In this document: piece by piece, positions 1 to 5,839 of the stretch | Position numbering within the stretch: position 1 is the first letter of the stretch | Layout of the letters: every line of letters starts with the position of its first letter | Assembly (NCBI GenBank): GCA_030603265.1 | Contig: JAUVYD010000050.1 | Location: 1-8,290 of the forward strand | Source: Dehalococcoidia bacterium | GTDB lineage: Bacteria > Chloroflexota > Dehalococcoidia > GIF9 > AB-539-J10 | Length of the DNA: 8,290 bases | Direction: 5' to 3' | Notes under the pieces: generated by a model | Seen by the model: the letters and a program-made list of their open reading frames with translations, nothing else | Database searches by the model: none | Told to the model about the DNA's origin: nothing | Made by a program: the position numbers and the translations under genes

Positions 1-23
1 TCGAGAAGCTCCTGAAGGTGTGA
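1..23 (+). CDS. 3' end of an unidentified upstream gene (partial)
   Basis: The frame beginning at base 3 reads EKLLKV and then stops at TGA (21-23). The lysine/leucine-rich tail looks like a normal protein C-terminus. Only six residues are visible, so the product cannot be named. A weak 5-bp dyad, ACCCG (23-27) with CGGGT (39-43), follows the stop but has no T-tract. The rib promoter starts 31 bases after the stop, so this gene is probably a separate transcription unit from the riboflavin operon. Another frame is also open here, so the call is tentative. Confidence 0.3.
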
Positions 24-118
24 CCCGTGAGCGCGCCTCGGGTATCGCCCAGTTTGACTTTGCCAAACGTGCGATATATCTTTCCTTGACTTCCTGATAG
101 TTGGCCCGTGAGTGCGCC
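24..118 (+). repeat. Direct repeat pair flanking the rib promoter
   Basis: CCCGTGAGCGCGCC (24-37) and CCCGTGAGTGCGCC (105-118) match at 13 of 14 bases. One copy lies upstream of the -35 box and the other lies in the predicted 5' leader, with 81 bp between the two starts. The spacing around the promoter suggests a regulator binding site, but no regulator is known from this sequence. Confidence 0.4.
54..82 (+). promoter_or_regulatory. Sigma70-type promoter of the riboflavin operon
   Basis: TTGACT (54-59) is followed after exactly 17 bases by TATCTT (77-82). These match 5 of 6 and 4 of 6 consensus bases. The predicted start of transcription is near base 89, giving a leader of about 64 nt before the ribD ATG. 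That is too short for the roughly 130-nt FMN aptamer. Confidence 0.6.
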
Positions 119-152
119 GTGAAGCGCTCTCGATAGGAGCACTATTACAGCG

Positions 153-1283
153 ATGGCTTCTCCCGACCACATGGAGTGTGCACTGTCTCTGGCGAGGCTC
201 GCCAGTGGGTATTCCAGTCCCAATCCCGCGGTCGGCGCGGTGGTGGTGAAGGATGGGAAGGTGGTTGGGATGGGGTACACGCAGCCTGCCGGCGGTCATC
301 ACGCCGAGGTGATGGCGCTGAAACAGGCGGGGGAAAACGCACGCGGCTCTGCGCTGTACTCGACTCTTGAGCCTTGCTGTCACTTCGGAAGGACTCCACC
401 GTGTACCCGTGCCATCATCGAGGCAGGGGTGACCGATGTCCACATCGCCCTCGTTGACCCGAACCCATTGGTGTGCGGCGGCGGCATCGCCGAGTTGAAC
501 GGGGCCGGCATAAAGACCTACGTGGGCGCTCGCGAGGCCGAGGCGCGTGATATCAACGAGGCCTACCTCAAGCACGTCACGACGGGACTACCCTTCGTGA
601 CTGCGAAGTTCGCGATGAGCCTTGATGGAAAAATCGCCACCCGCAGTGGCCACTCGCACTGGATAAGCAATGAAGAGGCCAGGTGCTTCGTGCATGGGGT
701 GCGGCACACGGTGGACGCTATCATGATTGGCGTGAACACGCTTATCACGGACGACCCACGGCTGACGGCACGGGGTTGCTGCGGCCGCAGCGGGTGCACG
801 GCCAGGCAACCGCTTCGCATCATTGCAGACGGGATCGGCCGTTCGCCCATCAACTCCCGGACGTTCACTGAGCCTGGCCGCACTCTGGTGGCATGCATGG
901 AGCCCTACGATGCAGAAAAGAGAGCCGAGCTGGAGGCCCTGGACGTGGAAGTGCTGGGGGTGCCTGGCAGCAACGGCCTTGTCGACCTCGAGGCACTCTT
1001 GAGGGTCGTCGGAGAGCGCGGAATCACCACGGTTCTCCTTGAGGGTGGCAGCGAACTCCTGGGATATGCGTTTGACCATCGGCTCATTGACAAGGTGCTC
1101 ACGTTCATCGCCCCGATGATTATTGGAGGCAGCGAGGGACGGACCGCCGTAGGCGGAGACGGTGCTCTGACCGTCCAGGAAGCGCTCTCTCTGGACCGCG
1201 TTGAGGTGAAGAACTTCGCGGACAATGTGCTCGTCAGCGGCTACGTAAGGACGGCGTCTCCCAGGCCATGTTCAGCGGAATAG
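153..1283 (+). CDS. ribD: Bifunctional diaminohydroxyphosphoribosylaminopyrimidine deaminase / 5-amino-6-(5-phosphoribosylamino)uracil reductase
   Basis: RibD catalyses the second and third steps of the GTP branch of riboflavin synthesis in the cytoplasm: Zn-dependent deamination, then NADPH-dependent reduction of the ribosyl ring. The 376 residues match the usual full length. The N-terminal deaminase domain (about 1-145) has SPNPAVGAVV (22-31), HAE (50-52) and PCCHFGRTPPC (74-84), so H50, C75 and C84 are the expected zinc ligands and E52 the proton shuttle. The reductase domain (about 147-365) begins FVTAKFAMSLDGKIA and contains GVNTLITDDPRLTAR and LLEGGSELL. The loop after DDPRLTAR is cysteine-rich (GCCGRSGC), which is unusual but probably outside the active site. 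AGGAG (135-139) lies 13 nt before the ATG, which is rather far. A second ATG at 171 is the alternative start. The 3' end overlaps ribE by 16 nt. Confidence 0.97.
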   Translation: MASPDHMECALSLARLASGYSSPNPAVGAVVVKDGKVVGMGYTQPAGGHHAEVMALKQAGENARGSALYSTLEPCCHFGRTPPCTRAIIEAGVTDVHIALVDPNPLVCGGGIAELNGAGIKTYVGAREAEARDINEAYLKHVTTGLPFVTAKFAMSLDGKIATRSGHSHWISNEEARCFVHGVRHTVDAIMIGVNTLITDDPRLTARGCCGRSGCTARQPLRIIADGIGRSPINSRTFTEPGRTLVACMEPYDAEKRAELEALDVEVLGVPGSNGLVDLEALLRVVGERGITTVLLEGGSELLGYAFDHRLIDKVLTFIAPMIIGGSEGRTAVGGDGALTVQEALSLDRVEVKNFADNVLVSGYVRTASPRPCSAE

Positions 1284-1897
1284 TCGAGGAACTCGGCACG
1301 GTCCACGAGGTCGGTGCCCGCAGTATCACGGTTGGAGCGTATTCGGTCCTCGAGAACACCAGAGTCAGCGACAGCATCTCGGTGAGTGGTGCGTGTCTGA
1401 CCGTTATCCGGGTGGATTCCGCCTCTTTCACAGCAGACGTCATGCCAGAGACCCTGCGTCGCACCAGGCTCGGGTCTCTGACTCCCGGCAACCGGGTGAA
1501 CCTCGAGCGCGCCGTTACTCCAGGCACGCGGCTCGGCGGGCACTTTGTGCTCGGCCATGTCGACGGCGTCGGACGTGTGGTGTCAATGGTCTCCGAGGAA
1601 GCGGCCACCATCATGACCATCGAGACATCGGCCGACATCCTGCGCTACGTGGCCATGAAGGGCTCGATCGCCGTGGACGGTGTCAGCCTCACGGTGGCCA
1701 GGCTCGAGGACAGTTCGTTCGCGGTGTCCCTTGTGCCGTATACTTGTGAGCAGACAACGCTGGGGGAATCGCGTTCGGGGCATATCGTGAACCTGGAGGT
1801 AGACGTGCTCGCGCGTTACATCGAGCGCCTTCAGCAAGGGCAGGGGCAGAGCCAGGGTTTGACCTGGGAGCTGCTGCAAGAACATGGATTCATGTGA
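1268..1897 (+). CDS. ribE: Riboflavin synthase alpha chain (lumazine-binding domain repeat protein)
   Basis: The enzyme dismutates two 6,7-dimethyl-8-ribityllumazine molecules to riboflavin plus a pyrimidinedione, the last step of the pathway. The 209 residues form the usual two lumazine-binding barrels in tandem. Repeat 1 has MFSGIVEELG at the start and ISVSGACLTV (37-46). ETLRRTRLG (61-69) and RLGGHFVLGHVDG (88-100) are nearly consensus. Repeat 2 has GSIAVDGVSLTV (132-143) and LVPYTCEQTTLG (155-166), where a Tyr stands in place of the more usual His. The C-terminal tail has a Q/G linker (189-197). The start is fixed by the canonical MFSGIVEE. It lies inside ribD, with AAGGA (1247-1251) somewhat distant, so translation is probably coupled to ribD. 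Some nomenclatures use ribC for this gene. Confidence 0.96.
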   Translation: MFSGIVEELGTVHEVGARSITVGAYSVLENTRVSDSISVSGACLTVIRVDSASFTADVMPETLRRTRLGSLTPGNRVNLERAVTPGTRLGGHFVLGHVDGVGRVVSMVSEEAATIMTIETSADILRYVAMKGSIAVDGVSLTVARLEDSSFAVSLVPYTCEQTTLGESRSGHIVNLEVDVLARYIERLQQGQGQSQGLTWELLQEHGFM

Positions 1898-1912
1898 GGT
1901 AGTACTGCAAGC

Positions 1913-3136
1913 ATGCTGGCACGTATTCAAGACGCTATAGAAGATATCAGGCAAGGCCGATTTGTTGTCATTGTCGACGACGAGAACCGGGAGAATGAAG
2001 GTGACCTGGCCATAGCAGCGGAGAAGGTCTCTCCAGATGCCATCAACTTCATGGCGAAGGAGGGCCGCGGTCTTATCTGCCTCCCGATGACCGGGGAGCG
2101 GCTTGATCAACTAGCGGTTCCCCTCATGGTGCAGGACAACACTTCCAAGAACTGCACGGCCTTCACCGTGTCCATCGAGGCCAAGAAAGGCGTATCCACC
2201 GGCATATCCGCTGAGGACAGGGCGACAACGATAGCGACCGCCCTTGCGCCGGACAGCAAACCGGGTGACCTGGCAAGGCCGGGCCACATCTTTCCGATAC
2301 GCGCCAGGGAAGGGGGTGTGCTGGCCCGCGCCGGGCACACCGAGGCGATTGTCGATATCGCGAGGCTGGCTGGACTTAAGCCCGCAGGCGTCATCTGCGA
2401 GATCATGAACGACGACGGCACGATGGCGCGGTTGCCTCAGCTTGAGGAGATGTCGGAGCGGCACGGGCTCAAGATAGTCACTATCAGGGACCTCATCGCG
2501 TATCGCTGCCGCCACGAGTCGCTCGTCACTCGCGTAGCAGAGGCGAAGCTGCCGACGAGATACGGTGAATTCCTCGCCATCGCGTACCGCAGCAGCGTGG
2601 ATACTAATGAGCACGTCGCGCTGGTGAAAGGAGACATCGTGAACGGCAACCCCGTGCTGGTTCGCGTTCACAGTGAGTGCCTGACCGGGGATGTATTCGG
2701 GAGCCGCCGGTGTGACTGCGGCGAGCAGATAAGTCTTGCGATGGAGAAAATAAACGAAGAGGGGCGCGGGGTACTCCTGTACATGCGGCAGGAGGGCAGG
2801 GGCATCGGTCTGCACAACAAGATGCGGGCGTACGAACTGCAGGACCAGGGCATGGACACTGTGGAGGCAAACCTGGCGCTCGGGTTCCCTGCGGACCTGC
2901 GCGACTACGGGGTAGGGGCGCAGATACTTGCGGACCTCGGACTGCATAAGATCCGTCTGCTCACGAACAACGCGCGCAAGGTCATCGGACTCGAGAGCTA
3001 TGGCATCGAGATAGTAGAGAGCGTGCCCGTGATAGTCCCTGCGAACCCCCACAATGCGAGGTATCTGAAGACCAAGCAAGACAAGCTGGGGCACCAGCTT
3101 GGCATCGAGGAGGAGAAGAATGGCCAGGTCGTTTGA
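1913..3136 (+). CDS. ribBA: Bifunctional 3,4-dihydroxy-2-butanone-4-phosphate synthase / GTP cyclohydrolase II
   Basis: This fusion supplies both precursors of the pathway: DHBP from ribulose 5-phosphate and the pyrimidine from GTP. The 407 residues match the normal length. The RibB half (about 1-200) has the acidic metal loop DDENRENEGDL (22-32), RPGHIFP (122-128) and GHTEA (141-145). The RibA half (about 205-400) has HSECLTGDVFGSRRCDCGEQ (253-272), giving zinc ligands C256, C267 and C269, then RQEGRGIGL (292-300) and LLTNNARKVIGLESYG near the end. The usual Pro of the TNNP motif is Ala here. All key metal ligands are present in both halves, so both activities should be intact. The gene starts 15 nt after ribE with GAGGT (1896-1900) upstream, and it overlaps ribH by 17 nt. 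Confidence 0.97.
   Translation: MLARIQDAIEDIRQGRFVVIVDDENRENEGDLAIAAEKVSPDAINFMAKEGRGLICLPMTGERLDQLAVPLMVQDNTSKNCTAFTVSIEAKKGVSTGISAEDRATTIATALAPDSKPGDLARPGHIFPIRAREGGVLARAGHTEAIVDIARLAGLKPAGVICEIMNDDGTMARLPQLEEMSERHGLKIVTIRDLIAYRCRHESLVTRVAEAKLPTRYGEFLAIAYRSSVDTNEHVALVKGDIVNGNPVLVRVHSECLTGDVFGSRRCDCGEQISLAMEKINEEGRGVLLYMRQEGRGIGLHNKMRAYELQDQGMDTVEANLALGFPADLRDYGVGAQILADLGLHKIRLLTNNARKVIGLESYGIEIVESVPVIVPANPHNARYLKTKQDKLGHQLGIEEEKNGQVV
3108..3113 (+). promoter_or_regulatory. Ribosome binding site fixing the ribH start
   Basis: AGGAGG lies inside a GAGGAGGAG run, 6 nt before the ATG at 3120. This ideal spacing supports 3120 as the ribH start over the in-frame ATG at 3099, which has no such site. 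The site is inside the ribBA coding sequence. Confidence 0.75.
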
Positions 3137-3587
3137 GGGAATGCTCACAGGCGAAGGACTGCGCTTCGCCATAGTCGTCGCGAGGTTCAATGAGCTGATA
3201 ACGCTCAGACTGCTTGATGGTGCGAAGGACGGGCTCAAGCGTCACGGCGTGCCGGAGGACGGGATAGATGTGGCATGGTGTCCCGGCTGTCTGGAGATAC
3301 CTCTTGTCGCCAAGCTGCTTGCCGAGAAGGCCCAATATGATGCGGTCATCTGTCTGGGAGCAGTGATACGTGGCGGCACGCCGCACTTCGACTACGTGGC
3401 TTCCGAGGTGAACAAGGGCATCGCGAAGGTCTCACTCGACTTCGGACTGCCGGTCGTGCAGGGAATCATCACAGCGGACACGCTTGAGCAGGCCATCCAG
3501 CGCGCAGGCGCAAAAGAAGGCAACCGCGGGTTTGCGGCTTCGCTCGGCGCCATTGAGATGGCGAACCTGCTGCGCGCTATTCGATAA
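3120..3587 (+). CDS. ribH: 6,7-dimethyl-8-ribityllumazine synthase
   Basis: RibH condenses DHBP with the ribitylaminopyrimidine to give lumazine, the penultimate step. Family members form pentamers or 60-subunit capsids. The 155 residues match the usual length. Conserved segments are RFNELIT (22-28), LGAVIRGGTPHFDYV (79-93) with the catalytic His at 89, RAGAKEGNRG (128-137) and AIEMANLL at the end. Compared with the Bacillus enzyme as I recall it, the active-site GAFE is GCLE (56-59), the Phe of the FGVLT motif is Gln114, and the phosphate-site Lys is Arg136. The catalytic His and Arg128 are kept. It closes the rib operon, and its stop overlaps the end of the convergent - strand gene by 11 bp. 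Confidence 0.95.
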   Translation: MARSFEGMLTGEGLRFAIVVARFNELITLRLLDGAKDGLKRHGVPEDGIDVAWCPGCLEIPLVAKLLAEKAQYDAVICLGAVIRGGTPHFDYVASEVNKGIAKVSLDFGLPVVQGIITADTLEQAIQRAGAKEGNRGFAASLGAIEMANLLRAIR

Positions 3588-3831
3588 CCTTGTAGACGTG
3601 GTCTCCGCACCTGACCCTGTCCGGCACCTTGATGCCGATGAGGTCTCCGTTCTTCGCCTCAGAGACGGCGACGTGCTCGATCTGCATCGAGGCGACGACG
3701 AATTCAAGGTCAGTGGTGGCCCCCTTAATGCGTATCAAGTCGCCGGACTTCAGCATTCCGGTGGCCTGAATGCCCGCTACGACAGGCTTGGCGAAGAAAT
3801 CCGTCACTCTACCGACTTCCACCTCTTGCAT
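3577..3831 (-). CDS. Stand-alone EF-Tu domain-2-like beta-barrel protein
   Basis: The 84 residues contain a single beta-barrel of the translation-factor domain 2 type. Typical wording is KSGDLIRIKGATTDLEFVV (28-46), SMQIEHVAVSEAKNGDLIGIKV (48-69) and the closing VRCGDHVYKV. There is no GTPase domain, so it cannot be an elongation factor itself. Similar short proteins annotated as elongation-factor-like occur in bacteria and archaea, and the same fold caps U32 peptidases, but their role is not established. The ATG is well supported: AAGGAGG (complement of 3838-3844) lies 6 nt upstream. A - strand promoter at 3865-3893 fits. The gene converges on ribH, and their 3' ends overlap by 11 bp. Its relation to riboflavin synthesis, if any, is unclear. 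Confidence 0.85.
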   Translation of the reverse strand: MQEVEVGRVTDFFAKPVVAGIQATGMLKSGDLIRIKGATTDLEFVVASMQIEHVAVSEAKNGDLIGIKVPDRVRCGDHVYKVIE

Positions 3832-3864
3832 TTACTGCCTCCTTCGACTTCGCCGCTTCGGCAT

Positions 3865-3893
3865 AATGTAGCACCAGAGGATTTGCCTTACAA
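3865..3893 (-). promoter_or_regulatory. Promoter of the EF-Tu-domain-like gene
   Basis: Read on the - strand, TTGTAA (3893-3888) and TACATT (3870-3865) are 17 bases apart. Each matches four of six consensus bases. The expected transcript would start about 25-30 nt before the ATG at 3831. It is back to back with the + strand promoter at 3922. Confidence 0.45.
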
Positions 3894-3921
3894 TGGGTGC
3901 CTCCACACTGCGCTCGATGCC

Positions 3922-3950
3922 TTGACACGCAGTATGGCGGTACCTATCAT
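3922..3950 (+). promoter_or_regulatory. Strong sigma70-type promoter for the 3987-4548 gene pair
   Basis: A perfect TTGACA (3922-3927) is followed after 17 bases by TATCAT (3945-3950). This is the best promoter match in the window. The expected start near 3957 leaves a leader of about 30 nt, which holds the ribosome binding site GGAGGT (3973-3978). Confidence 0.7.
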
Positions 3951-3986
3951 AGGGGACAAGCTGGAGCAGACTGGAGGTCACTGGCA

Positions 3987-4307
3987 ATGGTAGAGAGAAA
4001 GCGCGAGACGCCCTATTCCTGGGAGGAGGTCTTCTCTTTCGACAGACTGAAGCGGACGATGGTGTCCCGCGTCCTTGAGAGCGTGGAGACCATGGTTGAG
4101 GGGAATGAGCCCATCACCCCGGAGCAGATAAGTCAGATAATCAACGACGAGTGGGACCAGGTGAAAAAAGCCGTTCGCTCTTCTCCAGCCGCGCGGGAGT
4201 CCTTCAGGAAATACCTTGAGAAGACCGTGGCCGAACAGGTGGAGACCCTCATAGACCAGGACAAGTCTGAACTCGAGTCTCTCGGCGTCATCGAGAGGGG
4301 TCTCTGA
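3987..4307 (+). CDS. Small helical protein of unknown function
   Basis: I do not recognise a family. The 106-residue product is highly charged and should be almost wholly alpha-helical. It has a basic N-terminus (MVERKRE), a segment EEVFSFDRLKRTMVSRVLESVETMV, and then ITPEQISQIINDEWDQVKKAV and SFRKYLEKTVAEQVETLIDQDKSELESLGVI. No signal peptide, membrane segment or metal motif is visible. The start at 3987 is chosen because GGAGGT (3973-3978) lies 8 nt upstream and the promoter at 3922-3950 lies just before it. An upstream in-frame ATG at 3897 precedes that promoter and is unlikely. The next gene starts one base after its stop, so the two are surely co-transcribed and their products may work together. 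Confidence 0.85.
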   Translation: MVERKRETPYSWEEVFSFDRLKRTMVSRVLESVETMVEGNEPITPEQISQIINDEWDQVKKAVRSSPAARESFRKYLEKTVAEQVETLIDQDKSELESLGVIERGL

Positions 4308-4308
4308 C

Positions 4309-4548
4309 TTGGCGACCAAGCGTGAGCGAGGTCCGAGTGCCCCAAGTCAGAGCCAGGTAGATGTCGAGCAGATTGGCCGGCGGGTCAAGATGCTGGATGA
4401 CCGGCTCGACAATCTTGACTCGATCGTGACCTCGCTGGTGCATCGCGTCATGGAGAAACCGCTCACGCTGGAGATTACCTGCCCCAACTGCTCGCAGACC
4501 TTCGAGGTCAACATCACGAGCAACATACGCTTGAGAGGCAAGGCCTAG
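4309..4548 (+). CDS. Small coiled-coil protein with a CxxC motif, unknown function
   Basis: The 79-residue product is not assignable to a family. Residues 1-17 are polar and probably disordered. Residues about 20-48 (QIGRRVKMLDDRLDNLDSIVTSLVHRV) form a heptad-like coiled coil. Residues 52-72 (LTLEITCPNCSQTFEVNIT) form a beta-hairpin-like segment with C58 and C61, half of a zinc ribbon or knuckle. One CxxC alone would need dimerisation or another partner to bind zinc. The start is a TTG one base after the preceding TGA. GAGAGGGG (4293-4300) lies 8 nt before it. An ATG at 4390 would remove part of the coiled coil and is less likely. Confidence 0.8.
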   Translation: MATKRERGPSAPSQSQVDVEQIGRRVKMLDDRLDNLDSIVTSLVHRVMEKPLTLEITCPNCSQTFEVNITSNIRLRGKA

Positions 4549-4553
4549 CTCAG

Positions 4554-4578
4554 GACTGACCGACCTTGCCGGTCAGTC
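4554..4578. terminator. Hairpin between converging genes
   Basis: GACTGACCG (4554-4562) pairs perfectly with CGGTCAGTC (4570-4578) around a 7-nt loop, giving 9 bp. It lies just after the + strand stop (4548) and contains the - strand stop codon (4573-4575). There is no T-tract on either side, so it may act as a bidirectional terminator or as 3'-end protection, not as a classical intrinsic terminator. Confidence 0.5.
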
Positions 4579-4896
4579 GGGTCGGGCGCCTTCCATGGGG
4601 TGGCCGGCGAAAATCCCAGCGACGTGTGCCGCAATAGGTGTGTTCAGTAGCACCTGAGACGTGTTGTAGGCATCGACGAAGAGCGCGCGTTCGTCCGGCA
4701 ATTCGTGCATGGTCTCCTCATCCACATGTAGCTCGGTGTTGAGAAGCCAATCCTCCACAAAGGCCTTCGCCTGCGGGAAACGCGGGTGCTCTTCGTCAGT
4801 ATCAGCAACTCCGCGCAACACGTACGTCTGACCGTCGTTCCCCCGGAATGTGCTGGGGCTGACGATTTCCTCGACTGTGAGCTTCCTGGTTTCCAA
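4573..4896 (-). CDS. Putative degenerate staphylococcal-nuclease-fold protein
   Basis: The 107-residue product resembles a short SNase (thermonuclease) domain in layout. VLRGVADTDEEHP corresponds to the RLLxVDTPE strand. QAKAFVEDWLLNTELHVDEE fits the helix plus strand after it. DERALFVDAYNTSQVLLNTPIAAHVAGI fits the GRxLAYVxxxGxxVNxxLxxxGLA stretch. From this start, D32, T33, E35 and R70 match catalytic positions, but the first Arg (R28) is displaced by one and the Pro is absent, so activity is uncertain. The match is by eye only. The start is TTG at 4896, because AGGAGG (complement of 4902-4907) lies 5 nt upstream. A GTG at 4938 is the longer alternative and has no comparable site. It lies 67 nt downstream of the 62-residue gene on the same strand. 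Confidence 0.65.
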   Translation of the reverse strand: METRKLTVEEIVSPSTFRGNDGQTYVLRGVADTDEEHPRFPQAKAFVEDWLLNTELHVDEETMHELPDERALFVDAYNTSQVLLNTPIAAHVAGIFAGHPMEGARPD

Positions 4897-4901
4897 GTTG
4901 G

Positions 4902-4907
4902 CCTCCT
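4902..4907 (-). promoter_or_regulatory. Ribosome binding site supporting the TTG start at 4896
   Basis: On the - strand this reads AGGAGG, 5 nt before TTG. It is a full Shine-Dalgarno core and decides between the TTG (4896) and the further-upstream GTG (4938). Confidence 0.65.
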
Positions 4908-4963
4908 GATTGCTGCGAAGAACTGATTGTACCCGCACCTACGGGCGGCGAGTAACATAGTTG

Positions 4964-5152
4964 CTACATTGGCTCGCGGGGCAGGTCCGGTTCCCGCTTC
5001 TGCTCATCCGGCGTCAAGGAATCCCAGGTTTCCTTTGCCTTTGACCACTTTGGCAGGAGCCGGCTGTATGTATTGCGGTCTCCTCTTCGCTGCCACGCAG
5101 CCATGAAGCGTTTGCGCTCTGACCGGTAGGCTCTTACTTCCTCCGCACCCAT
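4964..5152 (-). CDS. Small basic protein of unknown function
   Basis: The 62-residue product is very rich in Arg, Lys, Glu and Trp: an N-terminal helix (EEVRAYRSERKRFMAAWQRRGD), then RLLPKWSKAKETWDSLTPDEQKREPDLP. I do not recognise a family. There is no signal peptide, membrane segment or Cys motif. Its charge would suit nucleic-acid or protein binding, but that is only an inference. The start is well supported: AGGAGGTG (complement of 5160-5167) lies 7 nt before the ATG. A weak - strand promoter (5178-5206) precedes it. The SNase-like gene follows on the same strand, so the two probably form a small operon. Confidence 0.75.
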   Translation of the reverse strand: MGAEEVRAYRSERKRFMAAWQRRGDRNTYSRLLPKWSKAKETWDSLTPDEQKREPDLPREPM

Positions 5153-5177
5153 GTGTCGCCACCTCCTGTGTATGTGA

Positions 5178-5206
5178 ATTCTAACCCAGAACGTCAGTAT
5201 TGGCTA
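5178..5206 (-). promoter_or_regulatory. Candidate promoter of the 62-residue gene
   Basis: On the - strand, TAGCCA (5206-5201) and TAGAAT (5183-5178) are separated by 17 bases. The -10 matches five of six positions and the -35 four of six. The start of transcription would fall close to the ribosome binding site, giving a short leader. Confidence 0.35.
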
Positions 5207-5677
5207 CTGTGCGAACGGAAGAAGAGGAAGTTCACCATGGCCAGGCCCTGCCCCGGGAACCCCAATCGCCGCATGTCTCGGGAGTAGGAAGGCGACATAA
5301 GACTCCCACTTCACAGTGGCAGACTGGTCCAGTCAGGAAGCTGTCTGAAGCATGACGGGCCGGCTGTACGGGGGGTTGATATTGACGTGCTCGAAGGATT
5401 TCGCTGGTGTAGAATCCGCGCAATTGAGCGGATGTCGAGATGAAACGGATGGGGGATGCTCAGAAGATCCCTGCGTGATATGCGGGCGAATCGTGGCGCG
5501 GAAGCTTCCGGGCGGACCGCAGCTACATGGAACTGTTGCCCGGCAGTTTGAGCCCCTTCCAAGAATCCTCATACCCTGTCAACCACGCGCATGCCGAAGC
5601 GCGCCTGAGCAGGAGGCTCAGTGCCGATTCGGAACTCTGCCGCAAGACACACTGTGTGAGCACCGGAGGGCTGGCAC
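5207..5677. other. Intergenic stretch with clustered inverted repeats, no convincing gene
   Basis: No reading frame here has protein-like composition together with a ribosome binding site. Small dyads are frequent: GGGAGT (5280-5285) with ACTCCC (5302-5307), CCACT (5306-5310) with AGTGG (5315-5319), GACTG (5322-5326) with CAGTC (5330-5334), and CTGAGC (5605-5610) with GCTCAG (5616-5621). Longer palindromes are CGGAAGCTTCCG (5499-5510) and the 16-base imperfect palindrome at 5416-5431. A 16-codon frame at 5237 (MARPCPGNPNRRMSRE) has a weak GAGGA upstream but is too short to support. Confidence 0.4.
5665..5670 (+). promoter_or_regulatory. Ribosome binding site of the small membrane ORF
   Basis: GGAGGG lies 7 nt before the ATG at 5678. 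It is the main reason to take this short frame seriously. Confidence 0.5.
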
Positions 5678-5839
5678 ATGGGAAACACTCTTTTCCTCGT
5701 ACTGTTCTGGTCGGGGCCTATCGGTGTGGGAATCTTCCTTGTATGACTTGGCGCCATGCTCTACCTGCTTGCCAGGGCAAGCGAGATAGAGCAGCGTACC
5801 AAACGCGCCGCGAAAGACAGCAAGGAACAGAAGAAGTAG
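5678..5839 (+). pseudogene. Tiny membrane-protein ORF interrupted by an in-frame TGA
   Basis: The frame starts at ATG with GGAGGG 7 nt upstream and reads MGNTLFLVLFWSGPIGVGIFLV. It then meets TGA (5744-5746, codon 23) and continues in the same frame with LGAMLYLLARASEIEQRTKRAAKDSKEQKK to TAG (5837-5839). Read through, the 53-codon product would be a classic small inner-membrane protein. It would have one long or two short hydrophobic segments (about 4-31), then a positively charged cytoplasmic tail. The coherence of the sequence on both sides argues that the TGA replaced a sense codon, most simply TGG. TGA is a normal stop elsewhere in the window. A nonsense mutation, a sequencing error, readthrough (the next base is C) or re-initiation at the ATG at 5756 all remain possible. 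Confidence 0.4.

Noticed and set aside
1..152. FMN riboswitch upstream of ribD
   Set aside because: None of the conserved aptamer blocks is present and the predicted leader is too short.
1838..2801. KOPS-like GGGCAGGG octamers (1838-1845, 2794-2801) pointing to the dif-like site
   Set aside because: There are only two on this strand, both inside coding DNA, and one at 5246-5253 points the other way. The numbers are too few to show a bias.
3099..3119. Upstream ATG as the start of ribH
   Set aside because: The ATG at 3120 has an ideal AGGAGG at 6 nt and gives the normal family length of 155 residues.
3897..3986. N-terminal extension of the 106-residue protein to ATG 3897
   Set aside because: It would begin before the TTGACA/TATCAT promoter at 3922-3950. 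The ATG at 3987 has a good ribosome binding site.
5352..5789. 145-codon + strand frame with a CVICG motif
   Set aside because: A single CxxC in a composition unlike a protein, with no ribosome binding site. It also overlaps the better small ORF at 5678.
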